Part shown: positions 55,051-63,963 of the stretch, piece by piece
Numbering within the stretch: the stretch's first letter is position 1
Layout: each line of letters begins with the position of its first letter
Assembly (NCBI GenBank): GCA_000381565.1
Contig: KB906724.1
Coordinates: forward strand, 525,985-589,984
Direction of reading: 5' to 3'
Length of the DNA stretch: 64,000 bases
Source of the DNA: Oxalobacteraceae bacterium AB_14
Lineage (GTDB): Bacteria; Pseudomonadota; Gammaproteobacteria; Burkholderiales; Burkholderiaceae_D
Translations under genes and position numbers: made by a program
Notes under the pieces: generated by a model
Told to the model about the DNA's origin: nothing
What the model saw: only the letters and a program-made list of their open reading frames with translations
Database searches by the model: none

Positions 55051-56145
55051 ATGTTTTCCTTTTTACTGAGCTTTGTCGCTTCCGCGCTGCTAACCCTGCT
55101 GGTGATTAAAGAAGCGAGATTGCACGGTCCTGCGCTCGACTCCGATTTCATGGGCGTTCAAAAAGTGCACGCCCACCAGGTCGCACGGATTGGCGGCTTG
55201 TCGATATTCTTATCGGTGGCGCTGAGTTCTTTCATTTCCATTTGGCGGGTGCCGGCCATGACGCATTGGCTGATGTCGCTCTTGGCCTGTTCCGCCGTGG
55301 CCTTTGTCGGCGGCATCGTCGAGGATTACACCGGCCGCGTCAGCGCCACCCGCCGCCTGGTATTGACCATGGCCGCCGCCGCGCTCGGCTATTTCCTGCT
55401 GGACGCCCGCGTCGACCGCATCGACTGGGCGTTTTCGGCCTGGCCGCTGCAATATATGTGGCTGACCTTGCCGCTGACGGTGCTGGCCGTGGCCGGCATC
55501 GCCAACGCGGTCAATATCATCGACGGTTTCAACGGCCTGGCCAGCGTGGTGTGCATCTGCATGCTGTTGTCGCTGGGCTACGTGGCCCTGCAGGTCAACG
55601 ATATGTTCGTCCTGATCGCGGCGCTGATGGTGGCGGGCGCCACGGCCGGCTTCCTGATCTGGAACTATCCGGTCGGCATGATCTTCCTGGGCGACGGCGG
55701 CGCGTATTTTATCGGCTTCATGCTGGGCGAACTGGCCTTGCTGCTGGTGATGCGCAATCCGCAAGTTTCCACCTGGTACGCGGCACTGCTGTTAATCTAT
55801 CCGACTTTTGAAACCTTATTCTCCGTTTATCGCCGCATGTTCGTCCGTGGAAAGTCCCCGGCCATGCCGGACGGTATCCACCTGCATAGCCTGATCTTCC
55901 GCCGCATCGTGCAATGGGCGGTCGGCCGCAAGGAGGCGCGCGCGCTGATCCGCCGCAATTCGATGACGTCGCCGTATTTATGGCTGTTTTCGCTGATGGC
56001 GGTGATACCGGCCACGGTATTGTGGCGCTATACCTGGGCATTAATGGTTTTCTGTATTTTGTTTATCACCAGTTACATCTGGATTTATGTCCGCATCGTC
56101 CGCTTTAAAGCCCCGCGCTGGATGATACGCCATAAGAAAACCTGA
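55051..56145 (+). CDS. WecA/WbpL-type undecaprenyl-phosphate sugar-1-phosphate transferase
   Basis: 364 residues with about ten membrane helices. A MraY/WecA family enzyme that loads a sugar phosphate on undecaprenyl phosphate, starting O-antigen or capsule chains. NAVNIIDGFNGLASVVCICM holds the conserved Asn/Asp block, and MIFLGDGGAYFIGF the second Asp site. HAHQVARIGGLSIFL near the N-terminus is also family-typical. No ribosome-binding site is visible before the ATG at 55051 (the leader ends TTTTGTATAGAAAAAT). It follows the rhamnose operon. Confidence 0.9.
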   Translation: MFSFLLSFVASALLTLLVIKEARLHGPALDSDFMGVQKVHAHQVARIGGLSIFLSVALSSFISIWRVPAMTHWLMSLLACSAVAFVGGIVEDYTGRVSATRRLVLTMAAAALGYFLLDARVDRIDWAFSAWPLQYMWLTLPLTVLAVAGIANAVNIIDGFNGLASVVCICMLLSLGYVALQVNDMFVLIAALMVAGATAGFLIWNYPVGMIFLGDGGAYFIGFMLGELALLLVMRNPQVSTWYAALLLIYPTFETLFSVYRRMFVRGKSPAMPDGIHLHSLIFRRIVQWAVGRKEARALIRRNSMTSPYLWLFSLMAVIPATVLWRYTWALMVFCILFITSYIWIYVRIVRFKAPRWMIRHKKT

Positions 56146-56211
56146 CTTTTTTATGTTGATGTAATATATTCCCGCCGGGCTGTATATCACCTCACTTAAA
56201 AGGAATACCAA

Positions 56212-56523
56212 ATGGATCTGTCGAATATGTCCTCCGCCGATTTGCGTAATCTGCAAGAGCAAGTTAAACGCGAATTAAAACAGCGCGAAAGCCAGGACCT
56301 GGCCAAGGCGCGCGAACAGATACTGGCCATTGCCCAAAGCGTGGGCGTGCCCTTGAAAGACCTGGTCGGCAGCGGCGCCGTCCGCGCCAAGACCGGCAGC
56401 GTGGCGCCACGCTACCGCAATCCGGCCGACGCCAGCCAACTCTGGACCGGCCGCGGCCGCCAGCCGAAGTGGGTCAAGGACTGGCTGGAAGCCGGTAAAG
56501 ACATCGCCGGCTTAAAGGTTTAA
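56212..56523 (+). CDS. H-NS family nucleoid protein
   Basis: 103 residues, preceded by AAAAGGAATACCA. The N-terminus is a coiled-coil oligomerisation segment (NLQEQVKRELKQRESQDLAK). The C-terminus holds the DNA-binding core RYRNPADASQLWTGRGRQPK, with the Trp-Thr-Gly-Arg-Gly-Arg hook that inserts into AT-rich minor grooves. Such proteins silence AT-rich, often foreign, genes. The region between polysaccharide genes and this gene is more AT-rich than its surroundings (56146-56290). Confidence 0.93.
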   Translation: MDLSNMSSADLRNLQEQVKRELKQRESQDLAKAREQILAIAQSVGVPLKDLVGSGAVRAKTGSVAPRYRNPADASQLWTGRGRQPKWVKDWLEAGKDIAGLKV

Positions 56524-56545
56524 ACTGCTTGCACTTTGTACACTC

Positions 56546-56568
56546 GGCGGCCGGATAGGCCGGCCGCC
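56546..56568. repeat. GC-rich hairpin after the H-NS gene
   Basis: GGCGGCCGG and CCGGCCGCC form a perfect nine-bp stem with loop ATAGG, 22 bases after the stop. No T-run follows directly, so it is only a possible terminator. Confidence 0.6.
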
Positions 56569-56603
56569 GGCTTCAACCCTCCTCGCATACACATTCCCAC
56601 ACT

Positions 56604-57986
56604 ATGGTTTCTTTATCTAAAACGATCTTCAAGGCTTACGACATCCGCGGCATCATCGACAAAACCCTGGATGCGGGCGTCGCCCGCCAGATCGGCCAGG
56701 CGTTCGGCCAGGCCGCGCTGGCCAAGGGCGAGACGAAAGTCGTGATCGGCCGCGACGGCCGCCTGTCCGGCCCGGTGCTGGCGGCGGCGCTGGCCGAAGG
56801 CCTGCAAGCGGCCGGTGTGGATGTGATCGATCTGGGCGTGGTGGCCACGCCGATGGTGTACTTCGGCACCAACGTGCTGGGCGCGGCGTCCGGCATCATG
56901 GTCACCGGCAGCCACAATCCGCCGGACTACAACGGCTTCAAGATGGTGCTGGCCGGCGAGGCGATCCACGGCGACGCCATCACCGCGCTGTATCAGCGCA
57001 TCGTCGACCACGACGGATCGCCGGCGGCCAGGCAGGGCGCGTACAGCACCCACGACATCCGCGCCCAGTACCTGGAGCGCATCATCGGCGACGTCAAGCT
57101 GGCGCGTCCGATCAAGATCGCGGTCGATTGCGGCAACGGCGTGGCCGGCGCCTTCGCGGGCGACCTGTTCCGCGGCATGGGCTGCGAGGTGGTCGAGCTG
57201 TTCTGCGAAGTGGACGGCAACTTCCCCAACCACCATCCCGACCCCGCGCACCCGGAAAACCTGCAGGACCTGATCCGCTGCCTGCAACAGACCGACGCCG
57301 AGCTGGGCATCGCCTTCGACGGCGACGGCGACCGCCTGGGCGTGGTCACCAAGGATGGCCAGATCATCTACCCGGACCGCCAGATGATGTTGTTCGCGGC
57401 CGACGTGCTGAGCCGCCATCCGGGCGAGCAGATCCTGTACGACGTCAAGTGCACCCGCCACCTGGCGCCGTGGATCAGCAAGCACGGCGGCGTGCCGCTG
57501 ATGTACAAGACCGGCCATTCGCTGGTCAAGGCCAAGCTGCGCGAAACCGGCGCTCCGCTGGGCGGCGAGATGAGCGGCCACATCTTCTTCAAGGACCGCT
57601 GGTACGGTTTCGACGACGGCCTGTATTCCGGCGCCCGCCTGCTGGAGATCCTGACCCGCGAGGCCGATCCGTCCAAGCTGCTGAACTCGCTGCCGCAATC
57701 GGACAGCACGCCCGAGCTGCACCTGCACCTGAACGAGGGCGAGAACGTCATCGTCATGGACAAGCTGCGCGCCGACGCCAAGTTCCCCGGCAACGTGCAG
57801 ATCATCACCATCGACGGCCTGCGCGTGGAATACGAGGACGGCTTCGGCCTGGCGCGTTCGTCCAACACCACGCCAGTGATCGTGATGCGCTTCGAGGCCG
57901 AAACGCCGGCCGCGCTGGCGCGCATCCAGGGCCAGTTCAAGAGCGTGATCCTGGCTGCCAAGCCGGACGCGGAACTGCCGTTCTAA
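56604..57986 (+). CDS. Phosphomannomutase / phosphoglucomutase
   Basis: 460 residues. An alpha-D-phosphohexomutase that interconverts hexose 6- and 1-phosphates to feed nucleotide-sugar pathways (dTDP-glucose here, GDP-mannose possibly). Motifs: KAYDIRGIIDKTL near the start, MVTGSHNPPDYNGFKM with the phosphoserine (about residue 106), GIAFDGDGDRLGVV (metal loop) and GGEMSGHIFFKDRWYGFDDG (sugar site). Similar to Pseudomonas AlgC. Its place between rfb genes and waa genes fits LPS precursor supply. Confidence 0.94.
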   Translation: MVSLSKTIFKAYDIRGIIDKTLDAGVARQIGQAFGQAALAKGETKVVIGRDGRLSGPVLAAALAEGLQAAGVDVIDLGVVATPMVYFGTNVLGAASGIMVTGSHNPPDYNGFKMVLAGEAIHGDAITALYQRIVDHDGSPAARQGAYSTHDIRAQYLERIIGDVKLARPIKIAVDCGNGVAGAFAGDLFRGMGCEVVELFCEVDGNFPNHHPDPAHPENLQDLIRCLQQTDAELGIAFDGDGDRLGVVTKDGQIIYPDRQMMLFAADVLSRHPGEQILYDVKCTRHLAPWISKHGGVPLMYKTGHSLVKAKLRETGAPLGGEMSGHIFFKDRWYGFDDGLYSGARLLEILTREADPSKLLNSLPQSDSTPELHLHLNEGENVIVMDKLRADAKFPGNVQIITIDGLRVEYEDGFGLARSSNTTPVIVMRFEAETPAALARIQGQFKSVILAAKPDAELPF

Positions 57987-57990
57987 GCGC

Positions 57991-59004
57991 ATGACGGCGC
58001 AAGCGGGCGGCCGCCAGCCGCTGAACATTTTGCTGGTGCGCGTCTCCTCGCTGGGCGACGTGCTGCACAACCTGCCGATGGTGGCCGATATCGCCCGCCA
58101 TTTCCCGGACGCGAACATCGACTGGGTGGTGGAGGAGGGCTACGTCAGCCTGGTGCGGCTCAACGCCCGCGTGCGCACCATCATTCCGTTTGCGCTGCGG
58201 CGCTGGCGCAAGAGTCTCGGCAAGCCCGAGACCCGCGCCGAGATCAAGAATTTTTTCCGCACCCTGCGCGAGCAGCAGTACGACTATGTGTTCGACACGC
58301 AGGGATTGCTCAAGACCGGCGTCATCATGGGCGCGGCCCGGGTGGTGAAGGGCGGCCGCAAGGTCGGCCTGGCCAACGGCAGCGAAGGCTCGGGCTACGA
58401 AGGCGTCTCGCGCATCTTCCACAATCAAAGCATAGCGACCGATCCGCGCACCCACGCGGTGGCGCGCGGCCGCCTGGTGGCCGGCGCGGCGCTGGGCTAC
58501 GCGGTCGACACGCCGGCCGATTTCGGCCTGCCGGAAGTGTCGGCCGGCGAGCCGCGTCCGGACTGGATGCCGGCCGAAGCTTATGCCGTCTACTTCCACG
58601 GCACCGCGCGCGATCCGAAGAAGTGGGCGCCGGAGAACTGGATAGCGCTGGGCCGCGAACTGGCGCCCATGCCCATCCTGCTGCCTTGGGGCTCGCCGAA
58701 AGAGAAGGCCGAAGCCGAGGTGCTGGCCGCAAGCCTGCCGAACGCGCGCGTGCTGCCTAAATTGTCGATGGCCGATGCGATGCTGCTGGCGCGTCAAGCC
58801 GGCCTGGTGATCGGCGTCGATACGGGCTTGACCCATATCGCCGCCGCCTTCGTGCGGCCGACGGTGGAAATCTACGCCGATTCGCCGCGCTGGAAGACCG
58901 AGGGCAACTGGTCGCCGCGCATCATCAACCTGGGCGACCGCGGCACGCCGCCGTCGGTGGCCGAAGTAGTGGCGGCGGCGCGCAGCCTGCTCGCGCAGTC
59001 ATAA
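57991..59004 (+). CDS. waaC: Lipopolysaccharide heptosyltransferase I
   Basis: 337 residues, four bases after the hexomutase. A GT-B glycosyltransferase of family 9: ILLVRVSSLGDVLHNLPMV at the N-terminus, DYVFDTQGLLKTGVIMGAAR, HGTARDPKKWAPENWIALGR and GVDTGLTHIAAAFVRPTVEI (donor site). It adds the first heptose to Kdo in the LPS inner core. Followed five bases later by waaA. Confidence 0.95.
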   Translation: MTAQAGGRQPLNILLVRVSSLGDVLHNLPMVADIARHFPDANIDWVVEEGYVSLVRLNARVRTIIPFALRRWRKSLGKPETRAEIKNFFRTLREQQYDYVFDTQGLLKTGVIMGAARVVKGGRKVGLANGSEGSGYEGVSRIFHNQSIATDPRTHAVARGRLVAGAALGYAVDTPADFGLPEVSAGEPRPDWMPAEAYAVYFHGTARDPKKWAPENWIALGRELAPMPILLPWGSPKEKAEAEVLAASLPNARVLPKLSMADAMLLARQAGLVIGVDTGLTHIAAAFVRPTVEIYADSPRWKTEGNWSPRIINLGDRGTPPSVAEVVAAARSLLAQS

Positions 59005-59009
59005 TCGTT

Positions 59010-60299
59010 ATGCGTATTTTCTATTCCGTGATGTGGTGCCTGGCCTTGCCGCTGGTGCTGACCCGCTTGTGGCTGCGCGGCCGCAAGGAGCCGGGCTATC
59101 GCCGGCACTGGGGCGAGCGCGTGGGCTTCTACGGCGGCGCCGCCTCCGATGCGCGGACGCTGTGGGTGCATGCGGTATCGGTGGGCGAAACCCGCGCCGC
59201 CGAACCGTTGATCGACGCCCTGCTGGCCGAGTACCCGCACAGCCGCATCGTCCTCACCCACATGACCCCGACCGGGCGCGCCACCGGCAAGACGCTGTTC
59301 GCCAAACATGGCGCGCGGCTGGTGCAATCGTATCTGCCGTATGACACGGCGACGATGGTGGGCAGCTTCATCAAACATTTCAAGCCTGCGGTCTGCATCC
59401 TGATGGAGACCGAGGTGTGGCCGAACCTGATCGCGGTATGCGGCAAGCGCGGCGTGCCGGTGGTGCTGGCCAACGCGCGTCTGTCGGAACGTTCGCTGCG
59501 CAGGTCGCGCCGCTTCGGTTCCCTGCTGGTCGATGCCGCGCGCGGCATCTCGCTGGTGGCGGCGCAGACGGCGGCCGATGCGGAGCGCGTGCGCTCGCTG
59601 GGCGTGCAGCGCGTGGAGATCACCGGTAGCATCAAGTTCGACGTGGTGGTGCCGGATGCGGCGCTGGCGATCGGCGCGGCGCTGCGCTGCGTGATCGGCG
59701 CTCGTCCGGTGCTGCTGTGCGCCAGCACGCGCGAGGGCGAGGAAGAGTTGATACTCGGCGCCTTCCGCCAGCAGCGCGCGGGCCTGCCGTCCAATGTATT
59801 GCTGTTGATCGTGCCGCGTCATCCGCAGCGGTTCGATGAGGTGGAAAAAATGGTCGGCGCGCACGGCCTGAACGTGCAGCGCCGCAGCAAGCTGGCGCTG
59901 GACGGCAATGATGGCGCGCTGCCGGGCTTTGTCGATGTGCTGCTGGGTGATTCGATGGGCGAGATGTTCGCCTACTACGCGGCCTGCGACGTGGCCTTTG
60001 TCGGCGGCAGCCTGCTGCCGCTGGGCGGCCAGAACCTGATCGAGCCGGCGGCGCTGGGCAAGCCGGTGCTGATCGGAACGCACACCTTCAACTTCGCGCT
60101 GGTGACGGAAGACGCGCTGGCCGCGGGGGGGGCGCAACGCGTCGCCGACGCGGCGCAGCTGATGTCCGCCGCAGGGCGCCTGCTGAACGACGAAGCGGCG
60201 CGCGCGGCGATGGGCCGCAATGCGCTGGCCTTCGCCAACCAGCATCGCGGCGCCACGCGCCGCACGCTGGCGCTGTTGCCGGCGCTGGTCAGACTTTAA
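59010..60299 (+). CDS. waaA: 3-deoxy-D-manno-octulosonic acid (Kdo) transferase
   Basis: 429 residues. It transfers Kdo from CMP-Kdo to lipid IVA. An N-terminal membrane-associated helix (RIFYSVMWCLALPLVLTRLW) precedes the GT-B domains. Motifs: RRHWGERVGFYGG, WVHAVSVGETRAAEPLIDAL with the catalytic Glu, PRHPQRFDEVEKM, and LLPLGGQNLIEPAALGKPVL. A run of eight G at 60123-60130 lies inside the gene. It is convergent with the cytochrome b561 gene. Confidence 0.96.
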   Translation: MRIFYSVMWCLALPLVLTRLWLRGRKEPGYRRHWGERVGFYGGAASDARTLWVHAVSVGETRAAEPLIDALLAEYPHSRIVLTHMTPTGRATGKTLFAKHGARLVQSYLPYDTATMVGSFIKHFKPAVCILMETEVWPNLIAVCGKRGVPVVLANARLSERSLRRSRRFGSLLVDAARGISLVAAQTAADAERVRSLGVQRVEITGSIKFDVVVPDAALAIGAALRCVIGARPVLLCASTREGEEELILGAFRQQRAGLPSNVLLLIVPRHPQRFDEVEKMVGAHGLNVQRRSKLALDGNDGALPGFVDVLLGDSMGEMFAYYAACDVAFVGGSLLPLGGQNLIEPAALGKPVLIGTHTFNFALVTEDALAAGGAQRVADAAQLMSAAGRLLNDEAARAAMGRNALAFANQHRGATRRTLALLPALVRL

Positions 60300-60345
60300 G
60301 CCGCCAGCTCCATTTCTTCAGCGTAGCGCAGCGCCGTGGATGACG

Positions 60346-60900
60346 TTATGTTGATTCCGGCGGCCGGCCCAGCATGCGTTTCAAGGTGGCGTCCTTGTCG
60401 ATGAGGTGGTGCTTGAGCGCGGCGGCGGCATGCAGCACGATCAGCGTGAGCAGCAGGTAGCCGAGCAAGCCGTGCATCGTCTGGCCGAGGTCGGACCACT
60501 GGACGCTGAGCGGAATGGCCTGGTCGCCGCGGTGGTGGCTGGGGAAAATCTCCCAGCCGAAGATGCCAAAGCCGTGGCCGCTGGCGCCGGAGTAGAGCAT
60601 GCCGCTCAGCGGCAGCACCACGGTCAGGATCAGCAGCACCACGTGCGCCGCCACGGCGGTCATATGCTCCAGCCGCGAGACCGGCCGCACCGGCTGCGGC
60701 AGGCCATTGCGCCAGCGCCAGGCCAGCCGCGCCAGGATCGCCACGAACACCAGCAGGCCTATCGATTTGTGGATGTCGTACAGATGCCAGGATTCGGTCT
60801 CGACCATGTAGATGCCGAGCGCGATCAAGCCGATGATGCTGGCCGCCACCAGCCAATGCAGAACGATGGTGGTGCGGCTGAAGTTTGTTTTGGTATCCAT
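60346..60900 (-). CDS. Cytochrome b561
   Basis: 184 residues with four membrane helices and His pairs placed for two b-type hemes: TTIVLHWLVAASIIGLIALG, YDIHKSIGLLVFVAILARLA, LEHMTAVAAHVVLLILTVVL and LLTLIVLHAAAALKHHLID. Members move electrons between quinol and periplasmic acceptors; CybB of E. coli is a superoxide:ubiquinone oxidoreductase. No partner gene is adjacent. It ends before waaA with a 46-base gap. Confidence 0.92.
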   Translation of the reverse strand: MDTKTNFSRTTIVLHWLVAASIIGLIALGIYMVETESWHLYDIHKSIGLLVFVAILARLAWRWRNGLPQPVRPVSRLEHMTAVAAHVVLLILTVVLPLSGMLYSGASGHGFGIFGWEIFPSHHRGDQAIPLSVQWSDLGQTMHGLLGYLLLTLIVLHAAAALKHHLIDKDATLKRMLGRPPEST

Positions 60901-60938
60901 GACGATACGCTACATTCGCATTGCCCTAACGTCAACTG

Positions 60939-62066
60939 TTAAAAAGCCCAATGCAAGGCCGTCTCCAAGCTGAACGCATGCGCCTCGCTGAACGGCAATC
61001 TATCGGTGCGCACGCGCAGGCGCAGCGGACCTTGCTCATAGCCCAGTCCCACCATCTTGAAACGCGTATCGTAGCTGGCGCTGAAGGTTCCCCACCGGCT
61101 GGCATAGCTGCCGACGGCTTCCGGGATGGTGGTGCCAGCGATGCGTTGCGCACCGGCCCGCAGCGCCCATTGCCGGTAGCGGTAAGTGAGGTTCAGCGCG
61201 GTGCTGGCGCCGATGTTGCCGGTGCGCTCGATCAGCTTGTTCTGGCCGACGATCTGCGGCTTGTAGTTGATGTAGCCGTCGCCATCGACCGTTTGCACGT
61301 CGGAGGCGATGCGTTGCACCATCGACGGCAGATTGGTCCAGCGCATGCGGCTCCACAAGTCGTTGACGGCCAGGTTGGCGGTGAGCTGGCTGCCCAGCGG
61401 CCATTGCAGGGCGGCAGAGACGCTGGCACCCGACGATTTTTGTGCCGACTCCGGCATGAACGGATAGGTGTAGTCCGTCTTCGAGTTGGTGTACGTGCCG
61501 TCGATATGGTACGCGGTCTCGGGCTTGTAGCTCACCGCGCCGGCGGCGCTGCTGTCGTGATTGCGGGCGCGCCCGTACACGGCGGCCGACACCATCAGCA
61601 AGGGGGTGCCCGCGCCGAGGTTGGGCAGGGCGTAGGTGCGGCCCACGCGCGCGCCCGCCGCCGCCCATTGTTTCGACTGGGCGTACACCGCTAAATCGAG
61701 GGCCTTGCCGGGCGCCTTGTGGCTTTGATAGAGATGGTACAGGTCCACCGTGTCGCGGTTCGCCTGCAGCGACCCTTCCAGCCGGTATTCCGCACCGACG
61801 CGCCAGCCGTCTTTCTCCACGCCGAATTCCACGCGGTCCCGCTGCAGGAAGACGTTGCGGCCGTTGCGCGGGGCGTAGCCATCACCCCAGTCGCGGCCAA
61901 GGTCGCGGATCGGCACGGCGTCGTAGGCGGCCCAGGCCTGCGCCGTGGCGTAGGGCTGCCATGCGGCGCTGGGGGCGCGCAGTGCGATGTCGCTGTCGGC
62001 GACGGATGCCTGCGCCGCTGCCCCGCTTGCCGCAAGCAGGGCGCCCAGTAAGGAAATCAAGCGCAT
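60939..62066 (-). CDS. Outer-membrane beta-barrel protein of unknown function
   Basis: 375 residues. A signal peptide (about 1-19, MRLISLLGALLAASGAAAQA) is followed by alternating strands with many aromatic residues and ends in ...SLETALHWAF with a C-terminal Phe, the usual outer-membrane barrel signature. Segments such as DLYHLYQSHKAPGKALDLAV and YRYRQWALRAGAQRIA look like strand pairs. I cannot name the family. It is translated just after the lipoprotein gene upstream (six-base gap), so the two are probably one operon. Confidence 0.78.
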   Translation of the reverse strand: MRLISLLGALLAASGAAAQASVADSDIALRAPSAAWQPYATAQAWAAYDAVPIRDLGRDWGDGYAPRNGRNVFLQRDRVEFGVEKDGWRVGAEYRLEGSLQANRDTVDLYHLYQSHKAPGKALDLAVYAQSKQWAAAGARVGRTYALPNLGAGTPLLMVSAAVYGRARNHDSSAAGAVSYKPETAYHIDGTYTNSKTDYTYPFMPESAQKSSGASVSAALQWPLGSQLTANLAVNDLWSRMRWTNLPSMVQRIASDVQTVDGDGYINYKPQIVGQNKLIERTGNIGASTALNLTYRYRQWALRAGAQRIAGTTIPEAVGSYASRWGTFSASYDTRFKMVGLGYEQGPLRLRVRTDRLPFSEAHAFSLETALHWAF

Positions 62067-62072
62067 GATGGA

Positions 62073-63617
62073 TCAGTTCAGTGTTTCGAAACTGCCATCC
62101 ATGTAGGTGATCACCCGGGTGCTGGTGTTGATCTGTGCGGTCTTGCTGTTGTTCTTGAAGACGTCGATCAGCTTGGCGCCCTCCATCAGCGTGACCGTGA
62201 CACCCGTGGCGCTGGCGATATGGGTCGTTGCGGGCGGGCCGCTGCTGCCGTCGAACGTGATGACGTTGGCGCCGTCGTTGTAGGTGCCGTTGAATTCGGC
62301 GGTCTGGTAGCCGGTGGTGTGGTCGGTAAACGCGACGGCCAGCACTGGGCGGCCGACGATCTTCAGGCTGCCTTTGAACGAAGTATTGGTAGGGGTGAAG
62401 TTGGTCGCCGACTGCGGGGCGAAGCTATTGTAGTCCCGGTAGTTCGACACTTCGATCGTGATGACGCCGTTGAAGTTCTCCGCACGGCTGTTGGTGAGGC
62501 TGCCGCTGAACTGTGTGTAGGTTGCCTGGGGGGCATTGCCGTATTTATCGCCCTCGAACTTGAGGGACAGGGCGCCGCTGACGGTGCTGTTGGCCGTTGC
62601 GACTTCGATGTCCAGCTTGGCTTCGACGGCGTGGTATGTGTTGCCGTTGACGGAAGCCCGGATGAAGGATGTGTCGGCAAGCTTGACGGTGCCAAGCGCC
62701 GCCCCGTTTTTGACCGGGCTGATGCTGCCGGAGAGCGCGTAGTTGTTGACGCCGGATGCCTGCGCCGTGGTGGAGGCTTTGACATGCCACGTTTCGTAGT
62801 CGCTGAGCACGGCGCCGGAGGTGTCGGCGTGCGCGGGCATGGTGCCGTCGATCTGCGCCGAGGCGACGATATCGCCGCTGATCCGGTAGCCGATGGTGCC
62901 GTGCGCTGCGCTGCCGACGGGGGTCTGTCCGCTCAAGGCGCGGAAGCCGAAGGGACCATACCAATCCCTTTGATATTCCTGCGAGAAGCGCATCGTCTGG
63001 GTGGTGTAGGCGAAGTTGCCGCTGCCTGCCGGCGCCAGCGTGATGCTATTGCCGATGAGTGTGTGGGTATAGAGGCCGCTCGATGCCGATTTGCGTTCCG
63101 AACCTTCGACGACCATGCCGTTCAGTGTGCAGGAGACGCTTTGCGGCGTCACGGACGCCACGTCGCGGCTGGTCATGGCGACGGTCGCCGCCGCATCCTT
63201 GTACAGCGTGCACGCGCCCAGTGGCGGCCCTGAGTGGCCGTCATTGACGGTGATGGCCGTGGATTTCTTCTGGATGAAGTCGTCGTAGAGCTTGATGCCG
63301 CTGAAGGAGACGCTGATCCAGTTGGCCAGGTTCCGGTCCAGCGGCGATGCGGCGCTGTCGAAATCGGCCTTCATCGCGGCCGTGCTGTTGCTCAGGCCGC
63401 CGCCGTCCTTGCTTGCGGCGGACCAGGCTTGCAGGTTGGTGCGCAGGCTGGAGAACAGGGCTTTGGTGTCGGCCACCGGGTTGGATGAGGTCGGAGTGGG
63501 CTGCGTCACTACCGAACCGGCGTCAGTAGTAGAGGTGCTGCCGCCACCTCCACCACCACCGCAGGCGGCCAAGGTGGAAGTGAGTGCGCAGGCGAGGGCG
63601 AGTTTTGTCAAATTCAT
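62073..63617 (-). CDS. Surface or periplasmic lipoprotein of unknown function
   Basis: 514 residues. MNLTKLALACALTSTLAAC is a lipoprotein signal with lipobox LAAC (Cys 19), then a Gly run and a Ser/Thr linker typical of exposed lipoproteins. The remainder is beta-rich and polar with short repeats of the form GVITIEVSNYRDYNSFAPQS; no catalytic motif is visible. Codon use is a little less GC-biased than in neighbours. The upstream 60 bases are strongly AT-rich (63618-63690), a likely promoter region. It is followed by the barrel-protein gene on the same strand. Confidence 0.78.
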   Translation of the reverse strand: MNLTKLALACALTSTLAACGGGGGGGSTSTTDAGSVVTQPTPTSSNPVADTKALFSSLRTNLQAWSAASKDGGGLSNSTAAMKADFDSAASPLDRNLANWISVSFSGIKLYDDFIQKKSTAITVNDGHSGPPLGACTLYKDAAATVAMTSRDVASVTPQSVSCTLNGMVVEGSERKSASSGLYTHTLIGNSITLAPAGSGNFAYTTQTMRFSQEYQRDWYGPFGFRALSGQTPVGSAAHGTIGYRISGDIVASAQIDGTMPAHADTSGAVLSDYETWHVKASTTAQASGVNNYALSGSISPVKNGAALGTVKLADTSFIRASVNGNTYHAVEAKLDIEVATANSTVSGALSLKFEGDKYGNAPQATYTQFSGSLTNSRAENFNGVITIEVSNYRDYNSFAPQSATNFTPTNTSFKGSLKIVGRPVLAVAFTDHTTGYQTAEFNGTYNDGANVITFDGSSGPPATTHIASATGVTVTLMEGAKLIDVFKNNSKTAQINTSTRVITYMDGSFETLN

Positions 63618-63805
63618 TGCAATAGTTAAATAATAGTTTTCTCACTATTAATTATGACATATGCAATTAGTTGTTTTCGGTAAATTAAATTATTGACAGC
63701 CTTGCTGCAGTGGCAATCGTCGTCGAAGCAGGCGCGGGCGTTTGTTAGGCGAGGCGAAGCCCGGCCGGTATTGAGGCGAATCGTACCGAGACCAGAGCAC
63801 ATTGG

Positions 63806-63840
63806 TATACTCAAGACTTGGCGATGTTTGTCTGTGGAGG
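63806..63840 (+). promoter_or_regulatory. -10 box and ribosome site of the truncated gene
   Basis: TATACT (63806-63811) makes a good -10; the -35 region is poor (GTACCG with a 17-base spacer). GGAGG (63836-63840) sits four bases before the ATG at 63845. Confidence 0.4.
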
Positions 63841-63844
63841 CATT

Positions 63845-63963
63845 ATGAACAGCACTTTTCAACCTATCGATCAACGGCTTCTGATCGCGCTGCTGAGGGC
63901 CAGTCCCCCGTTGGCCGGGCAAAATCCCCCACCCCTGGCCGGGTCAAAATCCCCCACCTCCTG
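63845..63963 (+). pseudogene. Truncated gene start, possibly an Lrp/AsnC-type regulator, interrupted by an insertion-sequence end
   Basis: An ATG with a good ribosome site opens MNSTFQPIDQRLLIALLRAS, after which the frame runs into tandem repeats (PPLAGQNPPPLAGSKSPTS) and stops after 39 codons. The first 19 residues resemble the start of Lrp/AsnC regulators (a short head, D-x-R, leucine-rich helix leading to the recognition helix), but too little remains to be sure. The likely event is that an insertion sequence landed after about base 63897, and the rest of the gene lies outside the window or is lost. Confidence 0.45.
63912..63960 (+). repeat. Two tandem 24-25-base repeats, probable IS21-type terminus
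   Basis: Copy one runs 63912-63935 and copy two 63936-63960: TGGCCGGG(T)CAAAATCCCC followed by CACC(C/T)C. A short relative, CAGTCCCCC, lies just before. Read on the complement these are GGTGGGGGATTTTG followed by (A)CCCGGCCA, a sequence I associate with the repeated ends of IS21-family elements. The element, if real, continues past the window edge. Confidence 0.6.
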
